From positions 407,077,889 through 407,141,888 of the forward strand of contig NC_081408.1 in the NCBI RefSeq assembly GCF_030272615.1: a stretch of 64,000 bases of DNA, written 5' to 3'. Shown piece after piece: positions 23,360 through 36,151 of this stretch (within the stretch, counting starts at the first letter, position 1; every line of letters starts with the position of its first letter). The position numbers and the translations under genes are program-made. The notes beneath the pieces are model-generated. The model searched no databases and had not been told where the DNA came from. It saw only the letters and a program-made list of their open reading frames with translations. The DNA is from Cryptomeria japonica. Taxonomy: Eukaryota > Streptophyta > Pinopsida > Cupressales > Cupressaceae.

Positions 23360-26300
23360 GATCAAACATGTCCTTATGAGTTTTTTAGGTTCATAATTGG
23401 ATTGTTTTATTCAATTGAATCAAAACTTGATGGATTTACAAATTTATGCTCATTTGTGTTATTGAATTATCAATTTATTGTGTGTTAAATCTAAATTCAT
23501 AGTATTGATTTTTGGATGAAGGGTAACGATCTCGTGCTTTGGTATGACTAAGACTTGAAAGGAAAGAAGTTGATTGACAACTTAAAAAAGAAGGAAAACT
23601 TAGTCAAATTCTAAGTTGCATTACTAGCATACAATTTAACTAGGAAATGTACACCTAACACATAGTAGCAATGTCTAGTCGATATCAAAATGATTGCAAT
23701 CATAAGTCAATCAAGCCTTGGAAAAAATAAAATGAGAGTATTTCTTAGCATACACGTTGGGAATCAAACGGAAGAGCATGCTTTTAGAAAAAAAAACACA
23801 TCCTTCGAAATGAGCAATCAAAATCCTAAAGTCTTGCTTAGATGATAGTTAGCGAAAAGGCAATGCACTTTTGACATTGGTTTGTCTTTTGTGAGAGTGG
23901 CGATCGAGATGAAATGCAAACTTTAGATTAGTTAGCCCAATTTATTAAAGGCCTCGTCTTCTTTCATTGCCTAACTAAAGCCTAGTGATAAATCGGAGAG
24001 AAGTCTTTTGCTGATGCACATCTTGGTTGAAGTTGGTTTGTTTTGATATGTGAGGTGGCAGCAAAACGACATCCAAAAAAGACAAATGGTTTCTCCATTG
24101 AAATTGTGGAAAGATTTTTCATCTAGTCAGCAAAAGTTATTTTTTCTCGATGTGAGATAGTAACATAGAATTGCATGTCAAAGATAAGTTAAATGATGTG
24201 GTGCACTATTTCTCCAAAGCATGAATTTGTGGTTCACTTTTTTTTGACTTGCAAAGACACAATTCTTGGTTTTGATACCATTTTTGCAAATGATTGGAAA
24301 TATAATTAATCTTTCTAAAGTAATTACTATGTTGAGTAATATAGATTGAACAAGCTTTAGGAGATGAAGTTGAGAATTATTTAAGTGATCAAAACAGTTT
24401 TTTTTAATAAAATGTTCATAAAGAAAAAACATCAAAATACAATTTTAAATTTAAATGAATGAAATTATTGATGAAGAAGTCTACATAATAAAGGATTTGT
24501 CAAATTAAGAGAATATAAACATCTGATTTTTAGCTAGAGGGTATGTGTGTTAAAAAAAAGTTAAATATTTAGAGTTGTAGATTGCAATGATGGATTAGTG
24601 TAAAGTGTGATCTATTAAAATGGAAAACACCTAAGGACTCAAAATATGCATTTAGATCTTATTGTGCACTTAATTGACACCTTGATTTAAGGAATTGAAA
24701 CAGAGATGAAGAAAGCAATTATTCTTTCACCAACAACTCTTTGTTGCACATACAAGATGATTGTGGTTGTGCTCCAATAAAATTGTGCTTAGAGATGTTA
24801 TGTGGTTGCTATTCAAATCAATGAGACTTTACTTCTTGATCTTCCTTTGAGAATGACTTCTAAGAGGGTTTATTTATATATTAGAGGGATGATTGATTAT
24901 GGGTTGAGATCAATCGAAGAGATCAATAAATGAGGATTTTTTAGAGAGGACCGAGAGAAAAAGAAGCATCTTGAAAAGGTTTAAGGTTAAAAGGATTTGG
25001 ACAATCAAGATTGTCTTGGGAAATGATTAATAGCGAGGATCAAAAATGAATTTTTGGGGAATTTAAAGTCTCTAAGACATGTGAAGGGTCAATATTTTGT
25101 TGGAGAAATGGATGGAAGGGATTGGATGAGATTATTTTGTGGAAAACATGGGTCATATGCATGCATGACATGCACAAGTTTGATCATAGCTTAAGCACGT
25201 TTAGGAATGTGCAAGATGATTTATTAGTTAACTAATGGATTGAAGTAGAAAAAGTAGGAGTGATGAAGGGTACCCCCCTTAAAAACCCAAATACACAAAA
25301 CAACAAAGAAATAAATAAAAAATGCAAGAAAGAAACGCTTGCTTTCTATTATCCCAATAGAATGAGAACTACAACATTCAGAAAATTACATGCTATAGCT
25401 ACATGGGCTCAAATCATTACAAATAAAATCAACTCTCTAAGAAAAAACTATAATTTGGAGGCACAATTTATTTTGATGGATTTGTCCCCCTGTAAACCTC
25501 AGGCCATCTCTTTATTAGCACCAATAACCACCTTAGAATTTTATAGAAAGATTAAATATTCTTCTTTTTGGTGCCCAAAGTTCTAAAAATTCATTTTCCC
25601 ACCCAGGTGGATTTTTCATTGAAACTTTTGTGGCACAAGTTCTGAGAGCCATAACTTTTGACTCAAGCATCTGATTTCCTATTATGACATATCATTGGAA
25701 ATCTTGTGGAGAGATCTACAATGCCAAATGCATCTAAAGATCTATTTGTCCAAATTTCAAAATTTCTTGGGGCTTCTAAGGTCCTCAATTTTGAGTTTGA
25801 AACTTCATTGGAGAAATTTCTTGGGGCAAAAACTTTAATATCTTCCAAATTGTGCATGATAATGAGATGATTCTTTCACCAATTATTTTATTTTTTTAAT
25901 GTCACTCAGTGGGATCAGTTTTCATGTCCATAGGAACCTGGATAGGTTGACTTACTAAAAATAGGTGTATATTTTTTGTTGTTTCAAGCTTCTAACTATC
26001 CTACACCTCGTAAGTGTCGTCATGGGCTCCAAAACAACTAAATAAAACTACAAAACAAAAGGAATATACAATATTTCTGGTTGATGAAAGATTTCCCTTA
26101 CACCTTTGGATGCTCTTGCATCAAGAAATTAAATAAATAGTTTATATGTATTTGGCTTTTTAAAGATAGGATATGAAAGGTGAACTTAATTGAATAAATG
26201 TCAAATTTATTTAATCAAGGTGGACTATCAGAGAAAGAGGGATAAAGGATAAACTAATTAAATAAATGATTGGGAAAGTGAATTAAATAAATATTTTATT

Positions 26301-26365
26301 TAATTAATGTTGGAAGAGGCTAAAATTGAGAGTGGTTAGGATGTGGATGATTTTAGGTGCTAATG
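23360..26365. other. AT-rich retroelement DNA, possible 3' LTR of a non-autonomous Tat-like element
   Basis: No gene is supported. A minus-strand TATATAAATAAACC box lies at 24,871-24,880. The region 26,130-26,330 has TTAATTAAATAAATG-type words like those in the LTR at 38,960-40,222, and it ends at a polypurine-type tract. LTR boundaries are not proven. Words such as GAGCCATAACTTTTGACTC near 25,650 also look LTR-like. Confidence 0.35.
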
Positions 26366-26378
26366 TTTTACCCCTCTT
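26366..26378 (-). other. Probable polypurine tract
   Basis: The minus strand reads AAGAGGGGTAAAA. It closely matches the tract at 40,223-40,236, AAAGAGGGGCAAAA on the same strand, and both are preceded by CTTCA on the minus strand. A polypurine tract primes plus-strand DNA synthesis next to a 3' LTR. Confidence 0.45.
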
Positions 26379-29300
26379 GAAGACAACGCTAAAACTATGA
26401 AGAAGTGTCATTTTAAAAAAGAATAAAGAATAATGGATTTAGAAAAGATGGGACTAGTGTAGGATGTCCTAGTTGTTGGAAGGATAGGAGTGATCATGAA
26501 GGAGGAGGTAGATATACCGCCTTGAGTGTACATGTGAATTTAAAGAACATAGGTGTGCTCTCAAAATGAATAAAAATGATTGGAGAATGAAAATGGAAGG
26601 AGAGGATGTGCAAAATTGTGGTTTCAACCACAACATTGGAGTATAAACTCTCCTAATTTAGGGAAGGCTCCCCCTTTTCTAATACTTAACTAAAACTAAT
26701 TTAATCTAATGTGGGTAGGACAACAACCTTTTCTCTTGTTTTAGAAAAGATTATGTTCTTTCCTCTTCACAGAAAAGAAACAATAAATTTGAATTAATAA
26801 TAGCAGTAATTTAAAATAAAACCAGGAGAGAAAATGAAGTTTCCTGAAAGCACAAAGACTTTCGTCACCTCCTACAGGATGGGAAAACAACAAACAAGCA
26901 CAAAGTCTTGAGTTTCTTAAATCATATCTACCCTTTTCAGAATGATACTATAAGAACAATGTGCAACATATGGTAGTGAAAAGTCTGCAAGTATGTGGCA
27001 CCTTCAAGTCACTTTAGATGGGAATTACTATAAGCATAAACTCTTGCAACTCTTCTCAACTTCTAACAACAAACTAAACTAATTCCACCTTTGGTATTTG
27101 CAGCACAAAGTCTACAGATATTTAGAGTGAAGCTCTTCTTAACAACTTTCCACAACCTCACACAAGTACAAAGGAATGTTCCAATATGAAATAAGAACAC
27201 AAAGGACACAAAGTATGGCTTCAATGCACAGTCTGAAATTCCAACTCTTTGATCTTACTTGAGAATAAACATTTTACAACTTCAAAGCTCAAAGTCTTTA
27301 TGAGTGCAAAATTCTACAGAGTTTTCTTGCTTGCCCAAAAGATAAAAAATTACAATAGACCCTCTTCAGTATATATAGGAGAGGAGCCTTGAGAAAAAGG
27401 TGGGACGATCCTAACTAACTTGAGAAATTCTCTCAACCACCATGAATTATTCCAACAACAGTCCTAATTTAACTCAACTTGTAGTTGCTTTAAATGTAAT
27501 TATATTTTACAATAATGCAAGTGAAAGTGACACTTGCAATTACAAAACTTGTTTTTACATGTAACTTGTTGAAACAAAATTACAAATACACAATTGAAAC
27601 TAGTCTATGTGTCTGAAGACACGATTCTAACTACATCATCCTCTGCCTAGAAGGTTTTCATGTTGCTACAAGATGTTGACACTAAGTATTCAAGATGGGT
27701 GAAGGTATCAACTTGCATCATTTGATCATGAATGCTAGCGATAGTGAAAACTGCTACAAAGCATTCCTCTGCTGCATTACTCCTTTATTTGTCAAGTCCT
27801 CTTTGTGCATATGACTATTATGGCCACTTTATTAATTCACATATCCATTCACATATTCATCTTTCTAGTAGATATAAGGCTTCTTACACTACTATCATAG
27901 TACCTTGGACTGTTCTACCACCATTAAGGCACTGTCATTTGCCACCAAACTGTGTATGCCTTATTTATTCTCTACCTTCCATTGCTTTGATGGACTGATT
28001 AACATGTTGCTCACATGGCATGATTTCATTTTATTTTTCTCTGTATTCATGAATAGCTACTATATTCATTTTGCGTAACAAGCTTATCACAATTTTAATT
28101 GTTGCAGTTGCTTTATGACTATTAAGAGACTGTACCCTCTTTCTTTTGTCATTCTATTCCCCACATTACTGTGTCTTCTCTCAGATCTATGGTCTTCCTT
28201 TCAATGATAGGGCTTTTCTAATCAACTTTTGCTTTATTGGCATTGTGATTGTAATACTGCCTCCTTGATATGTTCTCTATTTTCTGTGATAGCATTGTTA
28301 CCCCTTTTTCACACCTTCATTGAAAAGTGATTGCATGGTATTGACAAACAATATTGCTGCTCTTTCCCTTATTGCTTTTGTGGGATTATCCTTCACTGGT
28401 TTATAGGACTGATATGCTTCCTTTGACTATGAAAATTGTTAGAACCCTAAAATTTTCAAATTTCAGAGTTCCAGATTCATGCCAAAAAACAGATTTCTAT
28501 GTTCAATCATGTGTCACATCTATAATCAAGCAGATTCTTCCATTTCCAACTCTAAGAAACCAGGTTTGGTGCATGAACAAGGTAGTCGATTTTCAGGAAT
28601 GTATGTGGTTGCAAAGGCAAAATCATTCCAAGTACGCCTTTTTGAATCATAATTTCTTCTCACCTAAGCACTATTATGTCAATTTAATTGTTCATATGCA
28701 CTTTGTATATCATAAATATGTTCTATGCCAAATTGTAGATCCTCTTGATAACGGTTCTTGTTTCTCTTGAGGCTAATCTATGTGCATTTTCTTAGAATAT
28801 ATAAATCACGAATTGAAAGGTCATATTCAAGCATTGATACCTCTTTCCCATTAAACCCTTATGTCAAACTAATTATTTGTGTGTATTATCTTCATCTTAA
28901 TGAAGCCCGATGCTGAATTTCCAAGTGTTGTGAATCTATTTGCTATTTTTTATTGGCTAAAACCAAATGGAGTTTTTTCAAAATTGTTGTTTGCAGGATT
29001 ACAATGTTGACCAAGTGCTCCCTTTGGATTTTAACATCTATTCGCCGGATAGATATCTTATCAGATGAAATGGTCCACGTGATTCCCTGTATGGAAATAA
29101 AACTATTTTCCAGGTTTCAGATCTTTATTAGCCCGTTTCTCATATTTTTGAAGGTAGAAGTAAACGCACTTTTCAGATGTTTGTCAGTGAAATTTTTAGG
29201 ATTAAAAATTTGTCAATTTTGGTGATTAAAATCTTTGCGCTCAGAAAAGATCTTGGAAAACCGTTTGGTGAAAGTTTCTTTGGTATATGGGACTATGTGA

Positions 29301-30386
29301 CCGTAAGATTTCATGAGAATCGAAGAATTTATGACCTGCCTTTTAATTGTTTTCTGACTGATCCCGACATAAAAATGCGTCAGAATTTTTTTTTGAATTT
29401 GAACAATCAAAGGACAACCCACTTAATATTTTGATGTCAAATGCTTCTATTTTAATTTTCACAGAGATTGGAGCTTGTTTGATGCGTTATTTTAAAATTT
29501 ATATTGCCCGCGACTAGCTCGGGCAAGCCAGTTTACAAAGCAAGTATCAAAATTTGGCGAGCTACTTGAAATTTGAAATAAAACCCATGTTTTATTTCAA
29601 TTATCATAACTTATGACCAATTTTTCGTGGCATTTGGATACCTAATTAGTCGGCAATGAAATTACTCCAAAATAGGCCGCAGGAGAAATATTTTATTTTA
29701 TTTTCTTGCATAGTTTGAAGCAGTTTTAAAAGGAGAAGTTTGCATTGCCATCGGGTATCGGTGTAGGATATAATGTGCTAATCCCGAGAAGGTATGCTAC
29801 CCTGATGAGGTTACAAAGGTAATATTGTTTTAATTTTTGACAAGGGTAAGTATATTAGTTTAATAGTTTATTTTTGTTTTAAATTAGAGGTAGAATGATT
29901 ATCAAATATCATTTTTACTTTTTAATTTTAAAAGTAATTATTTTTCAAATGTTTTTTATTAAATATATTTACATTTTGAGAATTTATTTTAAGTGATTTT
30001 ATTTCTTAGTTCATTTTTAAGAAAAATCACTCAATGATTTTGGGAAATTACACTATAATCTTTTGCCCTAAAACTATGAACAAAAAGATAAATATATCTC
30101 TATTAGGGTAAAATTATTTTTTACATAAGGGATCATATCATTAAAGATTTTATTTTTCTAATTATCCCTAATATAAATTTTTTCATCACTAAATTGATTA
30201 TGCCATTTTGTGTGCAGAAAGGTTATACTTATTTCCAATCGGGTAGTAAGTATTTCTCACTTGAGGTTTATTGTAATGATTTTCTATTTTTTAATATTTT
30301 AAATCATTATCTTGAAATGACATTATTACATTTAATCTTGCTATGTAAATAATATTCCAATATTATTTATTTTTTGTTATCTTTTG
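26379..30386. other. Non-coding retroelement DNA without recognisable ORFs
   Basis: Short openings occur but none resembles a protein. The hairpin repeat TTGTGGTTTCAACCACAA lies at 26,604-26,647. A motif (A/G)CACAAAG(T/A)CT recurs about six times between 26,850 and 27,310, upstream of a TATATATA box at about 27,370. From about 29,750 the DNA becomes very AT-rich, with units resembling those at 36,345-36,700. It may be the interior of a non-autonomous LTR element. Confidence 0.4.
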
Positions 30387-30403
30387 AAAATTGAAGAGGA
30401 AAT
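30387..30403. repeat. Target site duplication of LINE-B, 5' copy
   Basis: AAAATTGAAGAGGAAAT is repeated exactly at 36,135-36,151, right after the A-rich end of the element. The perfect 17-bp match sets both insertion boundaries. Confidence 0.92.
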
Positions 30404-30723
30404 GATGATTGCAATCTGGATGGCGGCGCTGCGTGCGATGGGAGCCGAGTGCGGGCTAGGGCATCGCAGCCCTAGCATGTAGGTGGGCCTGTTGGCTGGT
30501 GCGACGACATGTGGGTGGAGGCTGCGGACGGGGGTGCTGCTGTGGGAAGGGTTGGCGTCGGGGTTGCGGGGGAAGTTGGTGTGGTGGCTGCGGGGGGAGG
30601 TAAGTGCTGTGGGGGCCAGGGGCTCGGGGTCCCTACGACGGGGTACCTGCGGATCTCCAGTCTGTGTGTGGGGTAGGGCTGGGGGAGGCTCAAGTTTCAC
30701 GGTGGGGTGAGGGTGTTTGCTGC

Positions 30724-32214
30724 ATGCAGGGTTTCAAGTCTTTAGCCAGCTCCCTTCGGAGAGTGGTCTCTTTGAGTGGTGAGATGCATAGATCTAGTGG
30801 TGAGGCCTCGAAGGTGCCTCATGATATGGAGCTTCGGGTTGCGGGGGGTTTGAAACCCCCATTCCATAATTTAAAGACCTATGATAATAATCTTTTTGCC
30901 TCAGAGTCTAGGGTTGGAAACGTCGGGGGTTCACGGATTTCAAAGATTAATGGCTGCCTGGAGAAGTGCAACGAGAGACCTAGGGTGAGTATTCCTCTGG
31001 AGATGATAGCGGAAGATGTTGATTACTTTTCCAAACATTCATTATACTGCAAGTTTTTGGGGATGAGGGTCTCTTTGGAGTTTTTGGAAAACTGGGCTTA
31101 GAGAACTTGGGCCCCGAAAGGGGAGATGGAGATCATGTTACTGGCAAACAACTATTTCATGGTTACCTTCAATTGCATGGAGGATCGGAGTAGGGTTTTT
31201 GAAGGAGGGCCGTATTTTTACAACCAGGTGGGATTGTTTATCAAACCCTGGCATGTAGGGTTCAACCCTTCGGAGGAACTCTCGAATAGGGTCCCAGTGT
31301 GGGTCCGCTTACCACGACTTTTGGTGGAATGCTGTCGGGAGGATGTGCTTCTTATGCTCACTTCAATGCTTGGGAGGCCAGTTAGAGCATCCTCGCAAAC
31401 CCTGGGGAGAAGGGTAATGACCTCCACTCGCATTTGTGTTGAGATTGATCTTCGTAAGCCTTTGCCAAATGCTATTGATATGTGTGCGGGTTCTTATTCC
31501 TGGGTTCAACAACTGGATTATGAGACTTTACCTTTCCGGTGTCGCCTATGTCATGAGTACGGTCTCTTGCAGCGCAAGTGCCCTAGGTATAAATTGATGG
31601 TGCAACAATCTCAACAACTGACCTGTAACACAAATGGGGTTGATAAAGGAAAAGCCGCCATGACTGGGGAAGCTGTGGGTATTGATGGTTTTGTCCCAGT
31701 TAAGACAAAGAATAGGAATCGTGGAAAAAAGAGGCCCTTATAAGTGAGACAGGAGGAGGATACTTTCAACAGGTTTGAAGCCTTGGATGACCTCACCCAG
31801 CAGGAGGTAAACCCTGGGCTGAATCCTTTGGATCAAGGTGCTCCAGGGTTGGCAGATGATAGTGTAATTAGGGACTCGACCCAGGCTTTGCAAATTGTGG
31901 GGAGCCAACAAATGGAGATGGACCAGCTAGGTGTAGCCTAGTTGGGATCCATACCTAGTGCCGTAGTGGAGTTGGTTGGGGGGGAGGTTTCTCCTTTTGC
32001 TCAAAAAATGGAATCTGCTGGGGCCAAAAGTAACAAGATGGGTGTACACTTGGGTCTCCACTAGAAGGACATTAAGAAAGGATCATCAGAGGAGAAGAGT
32101 TCTAAGGCTAGAAGAAAAAAGGACTTAGAGAAGATCAAATTGATAGGGGAGAATTTGGTTGAGTCAGGGTCAGTAAAGACTTTGGATTTGCACGTTTCCA
32201 ATCCCCCTAAATGA
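30724..32214 (+). pseudogene. LINE-B ORF1: DUF4283-like protein with CCHC knuckle, four premature stops
   Basis: One continuous frame of 496 codons runs from ATG 30,724 to the TGA at 32,212-32,214, with no frameshift. It is interrupted only by stops at 31,099 (TAG), 31,741 (TAA), 31,939 (TAG) and 32,062 (TAG). The core carries MRVSLEFLENW, KGEMEIMLLANNYFMVTF and VPVWVRLPRLL, and the knuckle CRLCHEYGLLQRKCPR lies near residues 278-293. A Lys-rich C-terminus follows. The last codon overlaps the ORF2 start as ATGA, which suggests coupled reinitiation. It is the best template for reading LINE-A ORF1. Confidence 0.9.
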
Positions 32215-35200
32215 TTGTTTTATCATGGAATGTGAGGGGCTTGAACAGTGGCCCTAGACAAAAAGTTGTTCGGGAGTTGATAAGGAGCCATGCTCCTGAT
32301 ATTCTTTTTTTGCATCAGACAAAACTTTCTGTGGAAAGTATGATGGTTCTGGTGCCAAAGATTTGGGGGAGAAGCCAGTGTCAGTGTATTGGGGCTGTGG
32401 GCTCTTTCGGGAGGGGTGACCTGTCTTTGGAACCCTCTAAGGATTCATCCTGAATGGTGGGTGGCCTCCAGATCTTCGTAATCCGGGGTTGTTTCTAGTC
32501 TTGAGACTGGGGAATATATCTTGGTTACTAACATCTATGCCCCCACTGATCTTCAGGGTAAGCAGAATTTATGGGCCCATATCTTAGGTATGCGGAGGCT
32601 GGCCCCTTGGCATCCTTGGATTATGGCAGGTGATTTCAATGCCATCCTTGAGTTGAGTGAGAATCAATGCCATCCTTGAGTTGAGTGAGAAGAAGGGGGG
32701 TGTTATGCGGTTAGAACCTTCGTCTCTCCTTTTTCGAGATAATATAGCTTCGTTGCATCTTGTTGACATTAAGCCTGGTAATGGTCTGTTCACCTAGAAC
32801 AATAGGAGGATAGGGGAGTATTGAATTGCGGAAAGGTTGGATCGCTTTCTGGTCTCTAGTTTTTGGTTTGGTGGGGAGTGGTCTACTAGCTCGGAGATTC
32901 TTGATTGGAGAGGATCTGATCACTGGCCCTCAAGTTGGTTTCTTCTTCTGCTCAGGTTGCTCGCTCTCCTTCTTTCAAATTCCAACTTATGTGGCTTCTG
33001 GATCTTGCTTTGTAGACTCTTGTTGCAGATTGGTGGAGACAAGGGAGGCCGGCCTTCGGCACTGCTATGTATACTTTTGCCAAGCAATTGCAATTTGTGA
33101 AGTTTCAGCTTTAAAAGTGGAACCGTCAGGGTTTCAAAAATATTTTCCATGCTAAGAAAGCTGCTCAAATTGTGTTAAATGCAATCACCAGTGACATCAG
33201 AGAGCATGGTTTGTCTGAAGCCTTTCTTAGGGAGGAAGACAGGGCTATCATGGCTCTAGAGGAATGGGAGCTTAGGGAGGAAATATTCTGGAAACAGAGA
33301 GCTCGTATTGATTGGCTGCAAGAGGGTGATAAGAACACGACTTTTTTCTTCAACTCGGTGAAAGATAGAAGACATAGAAATGCCATTCCGGTTCTGGTTA
33401 ATGATAGAGGTGAGCAACTCTTATCATTATAGGAGATTTCTAGGGAGTCTTTAATTTATTTCCGGGCCCTCTTCAGGGAGGAGGCTTAGGGGGAACCGGT
33501 AGAGGAGAATCAAGTTCTTGATTGCATCCCTTATTTAGTTACTAGGGAGATGAATGAGCAGCTTATGGGTCCCATTTCATTGGAGGAACTTGAGAGGATT
33601 GTTTTTCACATGAGAAAGGGAAAGGCCCCTAGTGTGGATGGGTTCCCGGTTGAATTCTTTCAAGAGTTCTGGGATATTATCAAATTGGATTTATGGGAAG
33701 TAGTTCAGGAGTCCCAGAGGAATAAGCTGATGCTTGAGGCGTTGAATGCAACTTTCATTGCACTCATCCCCAAGTGTGATGGGGCTGACCGGTTAGGCCA
33801 ATTCCGACCCATATCTCTCTACAATGTGATTTACAAGATTATCTCTAAGCTGATAGCGGATAGGTTGAAAAAGTGTCTGGGGGATGTTATCTCTAAGGAG
33901 TAGAGTGGGTTTGTGGAAGGACACCAAATCTTGGACGGGGTGGTCATAGCTACAGAGACTATTCACTCTATGGAAAATTCCAAGGAAAAAGCTATGTTCA
34001 TTAAGTTGGATATGGCTAAGGCTTACGATAGAGTTGGTTGGTCCTTCCTTCAAAATATTTTTAGGGCGTTTGGCTTTGCTGACGAATGGATCCAATGGGT
34101 AATGAGCTGTGTGACGTCTACATGTTTCTCGGTGCTAATCAATGGTGACCATACTGAGTTGTTTGGTGCGTCTAGGGGTCTTCGCCAAGGGGACCCCCTT
34201 ATCGCCATACTTATTCATTCTTTTGGCTAAGGGTCTAGGGAGGTTGATTAAACATAATGTGGGTCGGGGATTTATTCAAGGATGGAGCTGGGGTAATTAC
34301 TTGCAATCACAGTCTCACTTGCAGTTTGTTGATGACATGGCCCTGATGGGTCTTGCTCAGATCAGAGAGGCCACTAATCTGAGAAAAGTTTTGGATGTTT
34401 ATCTTGCAGCTTCGGGTCAGATGATTAATGAGGATAAATCTTCTATCCTCTTTTTCAACACTCCGGGTCCTATTCAAAGGAGGATTGCTCTTATCCTGAG
34501 ATTCCAAGTTGGCCCTTATTAAGGAAGGTCTCTTTTGGATTTGCAGGAGGGGGGAAGAGGTCCTATTCTAGAATGACTCTTGGGATGGTTACCCCCCCAT
34601 CCTGGATTAGTTTCCCAACCTTGGGACTCTCTACTAGAGGTTTTTGGAGGTGGGGTGGTATAGGGTGAGTGACTTCAAGGCTGTGTATAGGTGTGGGCAG
34701 CTGGAGATGGAGCGGTGGAAGGCCCCAAATGAGTGGCCGGTTGCTGGGATGGAGGAAGAGTGTGTGGAGTTATATGGCATTCTGGCGAATAGACATTGTA
34801 GTTCTCTCAAGGGTAGGGATGGACTTGCTTGGCTCTCGTATCCTAAGGGCGTCTTTACTGTTGCCAGTGGATATCGGGTACTGTTGAACCAAAGACTTCA
34901 GGGAAAAGAGGTGCCTTGGTGGAAACAGGTGTGGAATACTCTTTCTTGGCCAAATTGTAATTGCTTCGCCCAGACTTTGGCCTTGAACAAATGCCTAACT
35001 TGGGACAATATCTGCAAGCGAGGATTTTTGGGGCCTTCCATTTGTGCCTTGTGTGGTAATGGGGAGGAAGACTCTTCACACCTGTTTTTCAGATGCCCCT
35101 TCTTTATGCTTATATGGCACTACTGGTGGGGGGTGTGGAAGCATCCTTGTGTTCACGTGGATTCACTGGTGGAGTTTTGGAGCAGCTTGGGTAGACCTCC

Positions 35201-36019
35201 TATCTTCTCCTCCTTCCTCCAGACTGTCTGGTACATTGGGCCTATCTTCATTTTGTGGCAGATGTGGCTGGAGAGGAACAAGAGGATCTTTCGTGAGGTT
35301 AGACTGATGGTTCAGCAGTGTGGAATATAATCATAGCTATAATCAGGGAGACGGTGGAAGCTAACTATGAGGTGCATTTTCCTCTGAATAAAGACGAGGC
35401 GGATATTGTGAGCAGGTTGGGGCTGCAAGAATTGTCCCCTGCCTCTGCTTGTGTTAGGAGAGGTAGACGTTCTTTGAAGAAGGTTTAAAGGATCAGAAGA
35501 TGGATCCCTCCTCAGGATGACATTATCAAAATTAATACCGATGGCTCCTCTAGGGGTAACCCAGGCCCTGCTGGGATTGGTGGTGTGGGTAGGAATTGTA
35601 TGGGGGAGGTGGTCCTCTTATTTTCAGTTCATAAAGGGTGGCATTCTAATAATTTTATGGAGGGCTTTGCTATTCTCTATGCCTTGGAGTGTGCCTGGGA
35701 GTTGGGTTGTAGAAAGGTTATCTGTGAATTGGATTCACAAATTGTGGTGCATTTGTTGACAGAGCAGAAGGTGAGTGGGGTGCATTGGCAGTTGGCTGAG
35801 ATTGTTTGTCAGTTTCTTCATATTAGCTCGGCTATGGAGCAGGTGTCTTTCATCCATATTCCTCATGAGTGGAATAGAGCAGCAGATTGTTTGGCCAAGT
35901 TGGCCTCGGAACATGGTAGTGACTGGAAAGTTGAAGGGTGGGATCATCTTCCCCCGGATTATTGTCAAGACCTGCAGAAGATTCTGGCTGAGGACTTGGA
36001 TGGGTATGGGATTGGTTGA
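32211..36019 (+). pseudogene. LINE-B ORF2: endonuclease, reverse transcriptase, zinc-binding domain and RNase H
   Basis: The reading starts MIVLSWNVRGLNSGPRQ at 32,211. The endonuclease spans 32,211 to about 32,935 (GSDHWPS near its end), but the metal-binding word reads HQTKL where LINE-A has QETKL. Reverse transcriptase covers about 33,170-34,530 (LDMAKAYDRVGWSF, LRQGDPL, FVDDMALMG), zf-RVT about 34,930-35,110 (ICALCGNGEEDSSHLFF) and RNase H about 35,530-35,960 (TDGSSRGNPGPAGIG, ICELDSQIVVH). Damage includes TGA at 32,451, a 28-bp tandem duplication at 32,636, TAG at 33,901 in place of the Gln codon of the conserved EQSGF word, and one extra C in a C-run at 34,194-34,198. The TGA stop at 36,017 precedes the 3' UTR. 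Confidence 0.9.
32636..32691 (+). repeat. 28-bp tandem duplication in LINE-B endonuclease
   Basis: TCAATGCCATCCTTGAGTTG followed by AGTGAGAA occurs twice in a row (32,636-32,663 and 32,664-32,691). Since 28 is not a multiple of three, it shifts the ORF2 frame. Confidence 0.93.
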
Positions 36020-36095
36020 TTTTGGGTTGGGCTTGTGGTTCTTTTCTAGGGCCTTGGGGCCTTGGGTCTCTTTGTAATTCTTGTGTCTGATTTTC

Positions 36096-36101
36096 AATAA
36101 A
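36096..36101 (+). terminator. Polyadenylation signal of LINE-B
   Basis: TTTTCAATAAAGTTTTTACC lies about 33 bp before the A-rich end. LINE-A carries the same context. Confidence 0.7.
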
Positions 36102-36134
36102 GTTTTTACCCCCTTTTTTTCCAGAAAAAATAAT

Positions 36135-36151
36135 AAAATTGAAGAGGAAAT
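36135..36151. repeat. Target site duplication of LINE-B, 3' copy
   Basis: Exact second copy of AAAATTGAAGAGGAAAT (see 30,387-30,403). Confidence 0.92.

Larger units (their letters stand above)
30404..36134 (+). mobile_element. LINE-B: full-length L1-type non-LTR retrotransposon, recently inserted but inactive
   Basis: This 5,731-bp element is bounded by an exact 17-bp target duplication. It has a GC-rich 5' leader (30,404-30,723), ORF1, ORF2 overlapping ORF1 by ATGA, a 3' UTR with AATAAA (36,096-36,101) and a short A-rich end. It is less decayed than LINE-A and its target duplication is perfect, so it is younger. It sits inside AT-rich repeat DNA. Stop codons and frameshifts make it non-autonomous. 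Confidence 0.93.

Noticed and set aside
24260-24290. TTTTGATACCATTTTTG as a second primer binding site
   Set aside because: Only a partial match to the tRNA-iMet site and no LTR end (TG after one base) next to it.
25260-25586. 108-codon plus-strand ORF
   Set aside because: No domain, atypical composition and LTR-like surroundings; most likely chance.
27732-29434. Several 70-140 codon plus-strand ORFs
   Set aside because: No recognisable motifs, no splice context, and composition like non-coding AT-rich DNA.
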